Shown: positions 47,383 through 56,686, counted from the stretch's first letter. The stretch is DNA of 64,000 nt from Caballeronia turbans (GCA_001544655.2 FCOD02000003.1:124001-188000), one strand, 5' to 3'. Numbers and translations are program-made. The notes: generated by a model from the sequence alone, not told the origin.

Positions 47383-47628
47383 ATGACGGAATGCGATGAA
47401 TTGGCGCGGGGAATGCGTGACGATTTTCTCGACTGGATTCGCGCCGAAGATCGCGAGTTGACGCACTACCCCGCGCGCCGGTTCGTCACCGCGCAGATGC
47501 CCGACGAGACAATGACGGTCCGTGAGAGCGTCGCTATAAGCCTGTTCGCTACTGCGCGCGCACGAGCAGGATCACACTACGCGGCGGAGGATCGCGGAGA
47601 TGGGGACAGCCCGATGGCCGGGATTTAA
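47383..47628 (+). CDS. Small phage-type hypothetical protein
   Basis: This 81-aa frame starts MTECDELARGMRDDFLDWIRAED and contains RRFVTAQMPDETMTVRESV. The beginning shows good coding character and resembles small early-region proteins of temperate Burkholderia phages. Its last third (DRGDGDSPMAGI) is less convincing and may be frameshifted. Its stop overlaps the ATG of the next gene (TAATG), consistent with a phage-style compact operon. No biochemical role known. Confidence 0.5.
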   Translation: MTECDELARGMRDDFLDWIRAEDRELTHYPARRFVTAQMPDETMTVRESVAISLFATARARAGSHYAAEDRGDGDSPMAGI

Positions 47629-47852
47629 TGATGGCGGCGATCAAGGAGCGCCACCTGACCGACGAGGCGCAGGCCGAGCGCGACGAATTCGAGGGGCTCT
47701 ACCGCAATTACAGTTGCTCCTGCTTTATCTCAGCGCCGTGCAGCACCTGCACGCACCCGAGCAATCCACTGAATCAGGAGAATGACGACGAGTGCTGAGT
47801 GGAAGTCGAGCGCGAGGCGACGGAAACCGAATTGCTGGAGGGTAGTTGGTGA
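47628..47852 (+). pseudogene. Cys-rich phage protein gene with a nonsense codon
   Basis: From ATG 47628 the frame encodes KERHLTDEAQAERDEFEG and a Cys-rich core (YRNYSCSCFISAPCSTCTHP) ending NPLNQENDDEC, then TGA at 47796-47798. The same frame continues for 17 codons (VEVEREATETELLEGSW) to TGA 47850-47852, so the first TGA looks like a mutated TGG Trp. If the stop is natural the product is 56 aa. The CxC and CSTC cysteines suggest a small metal site. Confidence 0.5.
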
Positions 47853-47910
47853 TTAAAGATCAGGCAGAAGATGCCGATAAGCAAGCGTGAATACCTGAGA
47901 GGAGTTAGCG

Positions 47911-48303
47911 GTGAAAAGAATCTTAACGGCGTGCGTGCTTGTGCTCGCGAGCGCGCAGGCAATCGCTGAGCCGGCATGGGTCGAGTGGTCGAAGACGTCC
48001 AAAATTGCGTGGTATGTGGACGCCAACTCGGTAAGGCGATCCGGGACCGATGGCGTGGCCATGTGGGTCAAATATGTCCTACCTGTGCCCGACGCAGAGC
48101 ACCAAAACGCCAAAGCAAGCGTTATTCACCTGGACTACCGGTGCGGTGCGCCGTTCGTCGGCATCGACAGCATGGCAATCTATGACGGCAATGGTCGCCT
48201 GATCCTTACCAATGAGCAGTTCAGCAAGGTGAGCGCGCCTCCGGGCAGCGTCTACGAGGACATGATGGATGGAGGCTGCAAGGTGGCCTACCGCAAGCAG
48301 TAA
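47911..48303 (+). CDS. Exported small protein (surface-adhesin E-like)
   Basis: This 130-aa protein has a clear signal peptide (KRILTACVLVLASAQAIAEP) and a compact mature domain with WVEWSKTSKIAWYVDANSVRR, similar in plan to the small 'surface-adhesin protein E' type domain. Two cysteines (YRCGAP, GGCKVAY) could form a disulfide. It begins with GTG 47911, eight bases after AGGAG. Periplasmic or secreted location is likely; role unknown. Confidence 0.75.
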   Translation: MKRILTACVLVLASAQAIAEPAWVEWSKTSKIAWYVDANSVRRSGTDGVAMWVKYVLPVPDAEHQNAKASVIHLDYRCGAPFVGIDSMAIYDGNGRLILTNEQFSKVSAPPGSVYEDMMDGGCKVAYRKQ

Positions 48304-48896
48304 GGCTCCTTTTCCTGAGTGGGCAATACGCAACGAATTTCTTGCGAAGATGAAAAGCGCATCCGGGGCGCGCGGCGACACCGGACAGTAGCCAGTAATT
48401 TATAGCCGCCACGGTTCGATGCGCAGAATAGGCACATCACAACCACACCGAGAAACGACGATGTTTCCGATCGCTTCGAACCGAGTCGAAGGGGAGAGAC
48501 ACGCGGTTCGTGGTGTAGAGGGTTTCTGAGGTGCTTGTCGTCGTCAGCGTCTTCGGGGCGCGGCGGAGACGATGTGGCATTCGCTAATTGCTTGCTCGAC
48601 TCGATCTGCGCTTCCAACTCACGAACGTGCACTTAGCCCGTGGTGGACTCTCGCGCATCGCGAGGGCAACGGCACACCGGTTCGGGCAAGCAGAACGAGC
48701 TTGCAAACGCGCGCTCGACGTGCCGCAGGCCGACGGGAAGCCCACGCCATGACAATGGGAATGCACTCTGGCCGAATAATGCAACCGCCTAGAGGTAGCT
48801 GTCATGCCTCGACTAACCCCTCCTGGGGAACGGCGCATGCGTTAGCGCGGCGGAAATCGGGGGCAAGCTGACAGAGAAGGTAAAGAATAGTGACTG
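48304..48896. other. Intergenic segment without clear genes
   Basis: About 590 bp. Minus-strand frames here (one containing ELEAQIESSKQLANATSS) lack a credible start and overlap each other, suggesting decayed sequence. No RNA gene or repeat seen. Confidence 0.4.
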
Positions 48897-49841
48897 TCAG
48901 CGCCTCGAATTCTTGCTCAACGGCATGCTCACGGAGCAACCAGCGTTGAACCTTCCTGTCAGCTTCCGAAGCTGGTCTCGGGCGACTTCGGTGAGCGCGG
49001 GCTCTATGCTGAGCACTTTGCTCTTTGAGCGCCATCTACCTCGACTGTCCCGTCGGCCGAGGTGGTTGATGATGCATGCAGGGGCCGTTTCATCGACTCC
49101 ACGCTGGCGGTAGTAGAGATGCCCAGGATGACCGTGTTCCGCATAGAGGGCGGCGAGCCGTCCCGGCATCGGTGTCGCGAAGCGAAACAGGCTCGTCAAG
49201 CGTTCAAACTGGAAGCCATCCAGGGAGTCGAGGTCCGAAAGGCCGTAGCGATCGAGCTCTTGTCCGGAGATGACTGCTTCGATCCGAGCGCGATGCTGAG
49301 CCTCAGGAAGTAACTTTTTGTTGTCAGTTATCTTCTTATAGGCCCGAATTCCCAAGCCTTCGGCGGGAATGCTATTCATTCTTGCCCAATCCCCAATATA
49401 AAGCGTTGAGTCGCTGGACAGTGCGCATCGCTGCGCAGAAAGCAGCGGCCGCTCTCGACGGTCGGCCCCCACGATCCTAGCGTTGCTGTAGATGATGGGA
49501 GGCAGCGCCTGCCGCATCAGTCGCAAGGTCATCATTTCGAGCCCTTCCGGATCCGGCTCGCGCGGGGTCGCGTCGAACGATATCTCGATTCCATCGATCC
49601 GCGCGGGGGCCTGCACTTCCTTCCACGCGTCGATCTGGCTAACGATGCTTTTGACCGCGGCGAAGGTTTCAAGATCTTGGACACGCACAGAGAAGTCCTT
49701 CGCAGCATTTCCAGGGCCGGCGTTGTGAGCTTGGACCCAAGAAACGCCATACCCTTCAAATCTTTCCTTGAAGGCGGCCGCTTGAGTTGTCCCGGCCAGT
49801 TGAACTCGGAACGACAGCCAATCGACCGACATGCGAAACAT
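48897..49841 (-). CDS. Putative phage/plasmid replication-initiation-like protein
   Basis: This protein of about 314 aa starts near MFRMSVDWLSFRVQLAG; the frame extends further upstream to 49970 and the start is unsure. It contains ARIDGIEISFDATP, LGIRAYKKITDNKKLLPEAQHRAR and EAVISGQELDRYGL. That pattern resembles Rep proteins of filamentous phages and related plasmids in layout, but I cannot place the catalytic Tyr/His motifs with confidence, so the function is tentative. Confidence 0.5.
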   Translation of the reverse strand: MFRMSVDWLSFRVQLAGTTQAAAFKERFEGYGVSWVQAHNAGPGNAAKDFSVRVQDLETFAAVKSIVSQIDAWKEVQAPARIDGIEISFDATPREPDPEGLEMMTLRLMRQALPPIIYSNARIVGADRRERPLLSAQRCALSSDSTLYIGDWARMNSIPAEGLGIRAYKKITDNKKLLPEAQHRARIEAVISGQELDRYGLSDLDSLDGFQFERLTSLFRFATPMPGRLAALYAEHGHPGHLYYRQRGVDETAPACIINHLGRRDSRGRWRSKSKVLSIEPALTEVARDQLRKLTGRFNAGCSVSMPLSKNSRR

Positions 49842-50896
49842 GAACGTCTGACCGAGACTTCTTTGCGACAACATGAGATGACCAAGGATGATAGAGATAT
49901 GGACGGAAGCCCCCACAAACAAGAGGGCAAGAGAAGGACGGATGATCGTGCTACAGATCAGTATAGTCACCGCTTACTTATCTATCGCGAATTACCGTAG
50001 ACGAGGAGGGCGGTCTACGAGTTGAAGAGAGGGGCTGACTACGTGAGGCGTCGCGCTGCAAAGGGAGATGAAGAGAAACGTATATGTCTGAGGTGCTGGT
50101 GAGGGAAGGTGAGAGGATAGCTCCACGAAGATAGTGAGAAGGTAGTTGTTAGAAGGTAGTTATTAGCGAACGCTGTCGGCTTTCAGCAGAAACAAGGACA
50201 TATGCAGGTTTGTGCGCCCGAAAACCTGGCATGGTGGTCGACATCCGTCGGATAGGCGGCGCCCGGTCGCTCGGATGAGGCGACGCCGAAAGGCCTTTGC
50301 GGCGCTAGGAGCCGATGTTGGTGTCGGAAGGTAGGTGGGCGGCGGTGCGACCCGGCGGGCCGCGCAGCGCGGCTTCTGGTTCGTATGGGGGCTATTGGCA
50401 AGGAGCGGGTCGGTTCGTCGCTGGCGACGTCTATTCGCGTTGAATCATGACAATTGTCACTGGCGGGCTTAAAAAACTCGACGAATTTCCGTGACTCGCG
50501 GTGCCTGCCAAGAACTCTCTCGAATAAGCTGGACTATAAGTTCGTTGGCGAATCGCCACAATTTCGTTTGCTCTTTGAGATGAATCGGATACCTAAGGTA
50601 AGTAACGGGTGACTTGCTTGTCACAGAATGCGAGTTTGGCGAGAATAGTGGCTTGAGAATACTCCCGCGAAATCAGCCAATGTTTGCTGCGGAAGACAGA
50701 CTGGGGATGGTTTCGAATCTTTTTTGAGGCATCGGGCGGAGCCAGGTCACAAAGAAGAACGTGATGACGATCCAGGGTCGAAGGGACTGACGTTTTGCAG
50801 CTCTTTCAAGACAAACCGGGCCAGTCATCGCGCGATGTGGCAGGTGAGATTGTCGCGATCATCTTGGGGCTGGCAGCCAATTGGGAAACATTCACC
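49842..50896. other. Intergenic segment with short repeats
   Basis: About 1 kb. Short tandem repeats GAAGGTAGTTGTTA/GAAGGTAGTTATTA lie near 50140-50165. One copy of the 16-bp near-palindrome is at 50600-50615. The minus-strand frame 50183-50401 is Arg/Pro-rich and not convincing. This may be a control region for the genes from 50.9 kb onward. Confidence 0.45.
50600..50615 (+). repeat. 16-bp near-palindromic site, copy A
   Basis: AAGTAACGGGTGACTT: each 7-nt half matches its inverted partner at 6 of 7 positions. It is followed by GCTTG, as is copy C (read on the other strand). The site lies about 280 bp before the antitoxin-like gene. Confidence 0.6.
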
Positions 50897-51265
50897 ATGT
50901 CGAATCCGCTAACGAACCGAGAACATCCGATGTATCCCGCGTTCAACTACATGACCGAGGAGGAATACGACGAGTGGGCGCGGTGGCATATCCAACGGGC
51001 ACTCGATGATCCCCGCCCAAGTATCCCACATGACGTTGTAGTGGCCGACCTGCGTGGGCACAGGGCGAAATGGCGTAAGCACCGCAAGCCTCGGCGGTGG
51101 GTCATCAGGCGTGACGCGTTTGCAGACGGCTGGTTTCACCGGACGGCCGGCGCCTCGATCGAAAAGAACCCGCACCATAAAAGCCGTTCGAGCGCGCGCT
51201 GGCGTTGGTGGCGTCAGGGATGGCTGTCTGCCACGACGCATCCGAGCAGAGTCGGATGGGGCTGA
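50897..51265 (+). CDS. Antitoxin-like protein (RelB/ParD-type region)
   Basis: This frame, about 122 aa from ATG 50897, contains MTEEEYDEWARWHIQRALDD and PRPSIPHDVVVADLRGHRAKW. This strongly recalls the conserved C-terminal motif of RelB/ParD antitoxins (ALDDPRP..PHDEV). The remaining 70 residues are Arg/Trp-rich and unlike an antitoxin, so the 3' part may be a frameshifted tail. No toxin gene follows. The start is uncertain because several Met codons lack a good Shine-Dalgarno. Confidence 0.45.
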   Translation: MSNPLTNREHPMYPAFNYMTEEEYDEWARWHIQRALDDPRPSIPHDVVVADLRGHRAKWRKHRKPRRWVIRRDAFADGWFHRTAGASIEKNPHHKSRSSARWRWWRQGWLSATTHPSRVGWG

Positions 51266-51481
51266 ATGCATCTAGAGGGCTGCTCCACGACGAGTTCCAG
51301 CAGCAACTTCCGACGAACCAAAGTTGCGGCGGGGCAGTGGGCCTACGGCGCGTGGTTCCATCACAACGTCGTGCTGAGCTTTGCCGAAGCTGATACCGGA
51401 AAGCTGACTCCACGCGATCAAGTCGTCGCCGAAAAGCGTGAGCACATCGAAGAAAGACGAAAAGCCCGTAAAGGACGCTAA
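51266..51481 (+). CDS. Small hypothetical protein
   Basis: A 71-codon frame beginning directly after the antitoxin-like stop. Its second half, FHHNVVLSFAEADTGKLTPRD followed by a charged helix (EKREHIEERRKARKGR), has good coding character; the first half is weak. No family recognised. Tight spacing suggests co-expression with the preceding gene. Confidence 0.4.
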   Translation: MHLEGCSTTSSSSNFRRTKVAAGQWAYGAWFHHNVVLSFAEADTGKLTPRDQVVAEKREHIEERRKARKGR

Positions 51482-51584
51482 CGGAAGAACGCATGCTCTG
51501 AAGGCTACTTCGGAAGCGGTGGATTGCTTACGGGCGGCACGGAATCCAACATCGAAACAAACTGTTCTTTGAGGGGACGAGTAG

Positions 51585-52466
51585 ATGGCGGGACGCTGGT
51601 CGGAAAAGGACGAAGAGCTAGCGATTTCGCTTTATCTCCGCGATAAGCTGCCAATCCAAGAAATAGCCGCTCGTTTGGGACGCACCGTTAGTTCGGTGCG
51701 CCTGCGCCTATCGAACATGGGCGTCAAACGTGGTTACTGCGTAGGTATAGCATACTGTCCCAACAAGCAGTTCGACGTGAAGGAAGCATGGCTGCGACAA
51801 CGATACGTAGTTGATCTATTGCCGGTGGAGAGCATCGCGCAAAGGGTGGGATGCGGCGCACCAAACATCAGGCGCTTGCTTAAGAAGTGGGAGATCCGCC
51901 GCGGAAAGACGTTCATAAACAGCGGCGCGTCCAAGGTCTGGAACCGCGGACTTGACAAGAATGTCGACGCGAGGCTCAAACAAATCTCAGAGAAGCGGAT
52001 GGGAGATCTAAACCCGATGGCAGGCCGCGAGGCTTGGAACAAGGGTGTTACGGTTGATGACGACCCGCGCGTGCGGAGGATGGTCGACGCTATTCGTTCC
52101 TCGGCATTCACGCCTGAGCATCGAGAGAAAATGGCGCTCGCGAAGCGCGGCAAACGTGGTGCAGATACGAACAACTGGCGCGGTGGCATTTCGTTCACGA
52201 GCCAATACGTGCTGGAAGGCAAGCTGTATCAGCATCGAGTCGTCGCGGAGCGAATACTTGGCAGGGCGCTTCAATCGGGTCAGCACGTTCATCATGTAGA
52301 TCGGGACCGGAGGAACAACGAACCGACTAATTTGCTCGTAATGACTGATAGCGTGCATCTACGGTTGCACGCGGCAATGCGAGCAGAACCAGGATTGGAC
52401 CAACGGTCATGGCTCAGCGAGAATGGCATGCGGTTCGAACAATTGCTTGAACATGATCCGGTTTAG
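51585..52466 (+). CDS. HNH endonuclease with HTH and NUMOD-type motifs
   Basis: This 293-aa protein has an N-terminal Myb/SANT-like helix region (WSEKDEELAISLYLRDKLPIQ), a second HTH (VESIAQRVGCGAPNIRRLLKKW), a NUMOD3-like linker (GDLNPMAGREAWNKG), and a C-terminal HNH nuclease (HRVVAERILGR ... QHVHHVDRDRRNNEPTNLLVM ... HLRLHA). This domain order is that of free-standing homing endonucleases of phages. Catalytic His are in VHHVD. It probably came with the phage remnant; the target site is unknown. Confidence 0.85.
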   Translation: MAGRWSEKDEELAISLYLRDKLPIQEIAARLGRTVSSVRLRLSNMGVKRGYCVGIAYCPNKQFDVKEAWLRQRYVVDLLPVESIAQRVGCGAPNIRRLLKKWEIRRGKTFINSGASKVWNRGLDKNVDARLKQISEKRMGDLNPMAGREAWNKGVTVDDDPRVRRMVDAIRSSAFTPEHREKMALAKRGKRGADTNNWRGGISFTSQYVLEGKLYQHRVVAERILGRALQSGQHVHHVDRDRRNNEPTNLLVMTDSVHLRLHAAMRAEPGLDQRSWLSENGMRFEQLLEHDPV

Positions 52467-53413
52467 ATCGCCCGAGATTGAGAAATCGGAGTCTCGGGAC
52501 TCGCCAGTGATATGGTTTTTGCCGTGCATGCAACGCGCACGCGCGCTTTTAAAGCGCTTGACGGCTGGAGGGATGCCGCCGGCCTAGGCGGAAAGTTCCG
52601 GTAGGAACACTTTTCGAAATCCAGAAAGCGATGCCTCGGCCGCCATTATTCGAACTCGGCCGATTGATTTACTCGTAACGCTTTCGGCACCGGACTAACA
52701 TGATCCGTTTAGAAGAGTGCGGGACCGCGTCCGCGCCAATGACAGGGCTGGGTCGAACCGGCTATGCACGAGTTCGAGAGATTCCGGAACGTCTGGCAGA
52801 GTGCTGCGAACCGCACACGGGGATGGAATGACCCGAGACCGAGAGACGCTCAAGCTCTAGTAGATAAACTTCCACTATTCTTATATTTGCTTTTGAAAGA
52901 CATCCGGAGCAGTCAAAGCTCTCCCAAACCCAGCTGGTGTCAGCAAGGTTCGGGCGAGTTGACTGCCCGGCGTCTTCGATAACCTCTTGCGAGGCCATCC
53001 GTCTGCCCGGGTGGCGGAGAAATTGCCTTTCCCGCACTTATGCTCAACCATCCGCAGACTTAAACACGAAGGCATCGTGTCCACTCTTGGGCTCTGCAAG
53101 GATACGCCCCCACCCTAGTCGCCATCGAGTTCCCACTTGCGACATCGCTGACAGGCTGCTTTTTCGCTTGGGGCTCGCCCCGCCTGCGTTTTCTGCTTCC
53201 TGAACGGCCGCGGTGGTTATCCTCCCACCTCCGCTCAGTGTTGAAACAGCGCTGAGGTTATTGTAAGTTACCCATTACTTATGAGCAATACTGCTCAGCC
53301 CTTCCTGCCGCCGATGGATTGGAATAGCAATCGAATCGTCCTCGACGCGTGCTGCGGGGATGAGGGCTCATGAGTGCCGATCGGCCGGCTGATATAGCTG
53401 GCGCTGCTCGGCG
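52467..53413. other. Intergenic segment before the signal-peptide gene
   Basis: About 950 bp. Frames on both strands near 52760-53200 are short and have no recognisable sequence. Copy B of the 16-bp site is at 53266-53281. Confidence 0.4.
53266..53281 (-). repeat. 16-bp near-palindromic site, copy B
   Basis: Read on the minus strand it is AAGTAATGGGTAACTT, differing from copy A at two positions (C to T, G to A). It lies about 130 bp before the ORF at 53414. Confidence 0.5.
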
Positions 53414-53815
53414 ATGGACGTTGCAGGCGCCGATGGAATCGGGCCGCTGCAAAAAAATTACAACGGGCCTACGAGGGGGCGAATATGGCGGGTCTTGGTG
53501 GCGGGGCTGCTGATGGCGGCCGGGCTCGCGCACGCGCGCGACTGGGAACAGGCGAACAACAAGGTCGAGACATGCTTGATGTATGGCCGCATGGGCGATC
53601 TCTACTACCGCATGGCGTTGGACGGCAAGCGCCCGACGATGCACGACGAGGCGGCCGCGCTCGAAGCGGTGCGCCAGCACATCGAGGACGAAATCTACTC
53701 GAACACGGCGGCATACGATCGGGAGAAGGCGGCGCGCTGGGCAATCTCGTATTGCCTGGACCACATCGACGCGGCGATCCACCAGGCACAGCGTGACGGC
53801 GATCTGCCGCAATAA
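53414..53815 (+). CDS. Exported hypothetical protein
   Basis: This 133-aa frame has a hydrophobic segment at residues 24-41 (IWRVLVAGLLMAAGLAHA) that reads as a signal peptide, followed by a helical mature part (VETCLMYGRMGDLYYRMALD, EAVRQHIEDEIYSN). Two cysteines (VETCL, ISYCL) may pair. The 23 residues before the hydrophobic segment suggest the true start may be later, but no good alternative start exists. Similar small proteins occur in Burkholderia phages; function unknown. Confidence 0.6.
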   Translation: MDVAGADGIGPLQKNYNGPTRGRIWRVLVAGLLMAAGLAHARDWEQANNKVETCLMYGRMGDLYYRMALDGKRPTMHDEAAALEAVRQHIEDEIYSNTAAYDREKAARWAISYCLDHIDAAIHQAQRDGDLPQ

Positions 53816-53829
53816 CGGGGAACGCCACA

Positions 53830-54061
53830 ATGAACAAAGCAGAGGGTTTTCGTCGAATTGGGACGGCCATCGCCGTCATCGGCTGGGTAGTATTGGCTCT
53901 CGCCAACCCTACTCGGGATCTATAACTTCGCGCATAGCACGTCGCACGACCCCGTGGATCTGATTCTCTTCATCGTGATCGGCGCGGCCTTCTTCGGACT
54001 GTGCAAGGGCGCCGAATGGGTCATCCACGGCTTCACGGGCACGCGGAGCGCCAGTCAGTGA
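53830..54061 (+). pseudogene. Frameshifted small membrane protein
   Basis: From ATG 53830 the frame encodes MNKAEGFRRIGTAIAVIGWV and VLALANPTRDL then TAA. Shifting by one base around 53905-53911 restores a long frame: LLGIYNFAHSTSHDPVDL, a helix LILFIVIGAAFFGLCKGAEW, and a tail to TGA at 54061. The total of 232 nt is one more than a multiple of three, so a single-base insertion explains it. The intact ancestor would be a two-helix protein of about 76 aa. It follows the exported ORF by 14 bp. Confidence 0.7.
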
Positions 54062-54226
54062 AGAGGCATCTGCGCGCTCGCGAAGTTCACGATGGCAGAG
54101 AGCCTAGAATCGCCGGATTGGGATGAAGGTTGTAGGTGAAAGAAAAGAAATCACCAAGCTAGGAATTCTTCGAAGCAAATGAACAACGCAAGTGCGTGAA
54201 AAAAAATTGGAAAGGGTTTAGGATGA

Positions 54227-54285
54227 TTTCAGGCGGGAAATTGATCGCCTGAAAGCAAAAGGGAGTGGATTTCTCCACTCCCTTT
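54227..54285. terminator. Pair of strong hairpins
   Basis: TTTCAGGCG (54227-54235) pairs with CGCCTGAAA (54246-54254). Next to it, AAAGGGAGTGGA (54258-54269) pairs perfectly with TCCACTCCCTTT (54274-54285) around a 4-nt loop. The second has flanking A and T residues on either side and may terminate transcription in both directions. They mark the end of the small-gene phage cluster. Confidence 0.5.
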
Positions 54286-55436
54286 CCCCAGGAAACACTC
54301 GCTCCGACCTCTGACAGTTAGGCGGGTGCCCCTGTTCGCCAAAAGCCCGGAGGACCTTGTGGCTACAGCACTGCAACTTGCGGCGGCAATACTGCTCGTC
54401 GCGCATTACGTGTGTCTTGTCTGTGCGTCGATGATCGATCTATTCGCCGTTCTCTTCAGGTGAAATTCGACGATACCGACGGCGCAATATGATGATGATT
54501 CCGTCACCGTTGCGCTTAGCCTAACACAGGCAAATTGCGGAGGTAAATAGCGGCCCGGTTTCGGGTCGCTATTTTCGCCCAAGGTTCGATGGCACGGACG
54601 GTGGGATGCGGGGCGCGCCAGCGCCCCTAGCGCCGCCGGCCTGCCGGTTTCCAGCCCTGCCAAGTCGCCCTTTCCCCTTCCCCAAGCCCCACGTCCCCCT
54701 GTCCCGCTTTCCAAGGCCCCGCTCGGCCCTATAAGGATCTCGGATTCGCCACCGCCTGGCTGTATAAGGATCGGGTCTGGATCTGAAAAAAATTAGGCGC
54801 GATGCCCTGATCTCAAATCGATTATTTCTAAGACCAGCAAGGTGCACGCGACGTTTTCCTCAAAAGAGGCTGTCCTTAGTTTGATAGTCGATATTTTCAT
54901 GCGGTAGGCAATGCTCACCTCACAGCCATAGCGTCGAGGGACAACGCATATCGCCTCTCATGACTGTTCGATGGCCGGGGCTAGTAAGTTTAATGCAATG
55001 GTCTGCGGCACAAGCCTAAGAAATGCGATACACACGCGCGTCAGCGTTCCAAAACAGACAACGTCTCGGCATCTCGGGTGGTTGTCGAAGTTGCAGCAAA
55101 AGCTAGAGTTCGGCTCTGGAGGTCTGGCAAGGGCAGCCTTCTCCAGCGCTTTGCTGGACCTGCGCGACGAGTGTCCTCAGTGGCGTGTGCTTTGGTTGAC
55201 AGCTTAAGGAGCCTTATCGAGACGAAAAATGCGTGTGCCAGATCGCATAGGCGACCGGGATAGAGGCGCTCATTAGCCATAAGATATTAATGTATCGTCG
55301 CATAAACCTCTCGCGCGGCGTCTCGTTGGCAAGTCGCTTGGCTCTTGATTCAAATAGTGCTCGCAGTTTCATTTCGAAATCCCACAGTTGGTGACCCTAT
55401 TCCGATTTTTACGCGCGATTTTGTATTAAATCAAGC

Positions 55437-55452
55437 AAGTCACCGGTTACTT
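55437..55452 (-). repeat. 16-bp near-palindromic site, copy C
   Basis: Read on the minus strand it is AAGTAACCGGTGACTT, one base from copy A, and it continues GCTTG as copy A does. The central ACCGGT is self-complementary. Confidence 0.6.
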
Positions 55453-55726
55453 ATGTTCGCGCTTGTGGGTAACGATATTTCTCGAATATAGGCAAAGCAC
55501 TAGCGCCAATCTGGAAGACTAATCTGAAGATGATTTGAGTCGAGACTCAATCTCATGTGGCTTAGTGGCGTCGATCGCACCATCTGTTGGACACTGAAAA
55601 GGTCAGGCGGACTGCGAGGATAGGTTAAGGCTTAACTGCAGCCCGTCTTGCGACTTGTAATCGTCGCCATCGCCAGATGCGGATTTGCGGCATTTTCAAC
55701 AAAGGAAGAGAAGTGGCGCAAACAGT

Positions 55727-56617
55727 TCAACTCCGAGGGGTGATTCCTTTTTGCTCATCGTCGACGGCTCTCATCAAGTCGTATTCGTTAGGATGCCACA
55801 AGTCAAGATTAACTGTTGCGCGCCTAAGGTTGACTACATTCAGAGTCGCATCGGAGATAATGCGCAAAAACGCAAGGTCGAAATCCGTGATCTTTCCACG
55901 CGGAAGCGTCACCAACCACTGTTGTCGATTAATAACAAAAGCTGCGAAATCAGCCAGCTGAATCAAAGGAAATTCTTTTGAATCCCTCGAATAGATCATT
56001 TGGCCCGCAAAAGCAGTGGGATTGCTAACCGCTTCCCGAATAGCTATTGACCTTGAGTCTTTCCACTTCTCGCTCTCATCAAGGACAACATGAACAGGTG
56101 CGGGAATTTGATTGCTCCGGTTGGAAACATAGTCTTGGATGTGGACCAGGAGCATCCATAAGGCAAGTTCATCATGCTTCCGCAAATCAATTGGGCCCAG
56201 TTTTTGCTGAAACTGATGATCAGAGAATGCTTTCGCTCCGATGGGGTCTAGCGTTTGAAAGAATATTGGATATTGATATTCGGAAAAAATATGTGACAAG
56301 AATGCGACCGCCGCAAGTCGTTTCTGAGCAGAAACGCCCTTAAACGATTTGTGACCACGATAAATGTCGGTCATGTGGAACTCGTCGCCGCCACAGAGTT
56401 CCGTAAGTTTCCTGATAGCCAGGGGCAGTTCTTTTGCTGCGGTTGCAAATTGAGCTGGTGAAAAGATAACGGCCGCCCATGATTTGCGCTGTGGGTGCAG
56501 ATATTTCGATCCTGTGGATTGTCCGGGATTTCCGGTCTCATCGATGACCACACACGAAGTTCCTGCGCGGAGCACCTCGTCGATCGTCAGCGAGTATTGA
56601 TTCACGTATGTTTTCAT
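55727..56617 (-). CDS. DUF3800 domain protein
   Basis: This 296-aa protein has the DUF3800 hallmarks: CVVIDETGNPGQSTGS near residue 22 with a conserved acidic Asp/Glu, VHVVLDESEKW near 175 and IQLADFAAFVINRQQW near 220. The family is predicted to have an RNase H-like fold and is frequent near defence genes and mobile elements. It lies downstream of the DUF499 gene on the same strand, separated by a probable terminator, so it may be an independent accessory gene of the same defence locus. Activity is not demonstrated. Confidence 0.8.
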   Translation of the reverse strand: MKTYVNQYSLTIDEVLRAGTSCVVIDETGNPGQSTGSKYLHPQRKSWAAVIFSPAQFATAAKELPLAIRKLTELCGGDEFHMTDIYRGHKSFKGVSAQKRLAAVAFLSHIFSEYQYPIFFQTLDPIGAKAFSDHQFQQKLGPIDLRKHDELALWMLLVHIQDYVSNRSNQIPAPVHVVLDESEKWKDSRSIAIREAVSNPTAFAGQMIYSRDSKEFPLIQLADFAAFVINRQQWLVTLPRGKITDFDLAFLRIISDATLNVVNLRRATVNLDLWHPNEYDLMRAVDDEQKGITPRS

Positions 56618-56686
56618 ACTTTTTCTTCTTTCCGCTACGGCCGGAGTCGTCTGTCAATGCGAGGCATACACAGCGAATACTCAAGA

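Larger units (their letters stand above)
54062..55726. other. Gene-poor segment between phage remnant and defence genes
   Basis: About 1.7 kb without a convincing gene. It holds two adjacent hairpins at 54227-54285, a short repeat TATAAGGATC at about 54730 and 54761, and copy C of the 16-bp site at 55437-55452. Frames near 54406-54847 are GC-driven and not credible. Confidence 0.5.

Noticed and set aside
54406-54847. Two overlapping minus-strand frames of about 100 codons
   Set aside because: Gly/Arg/Pro-rich, no start signal, no recognisable family.
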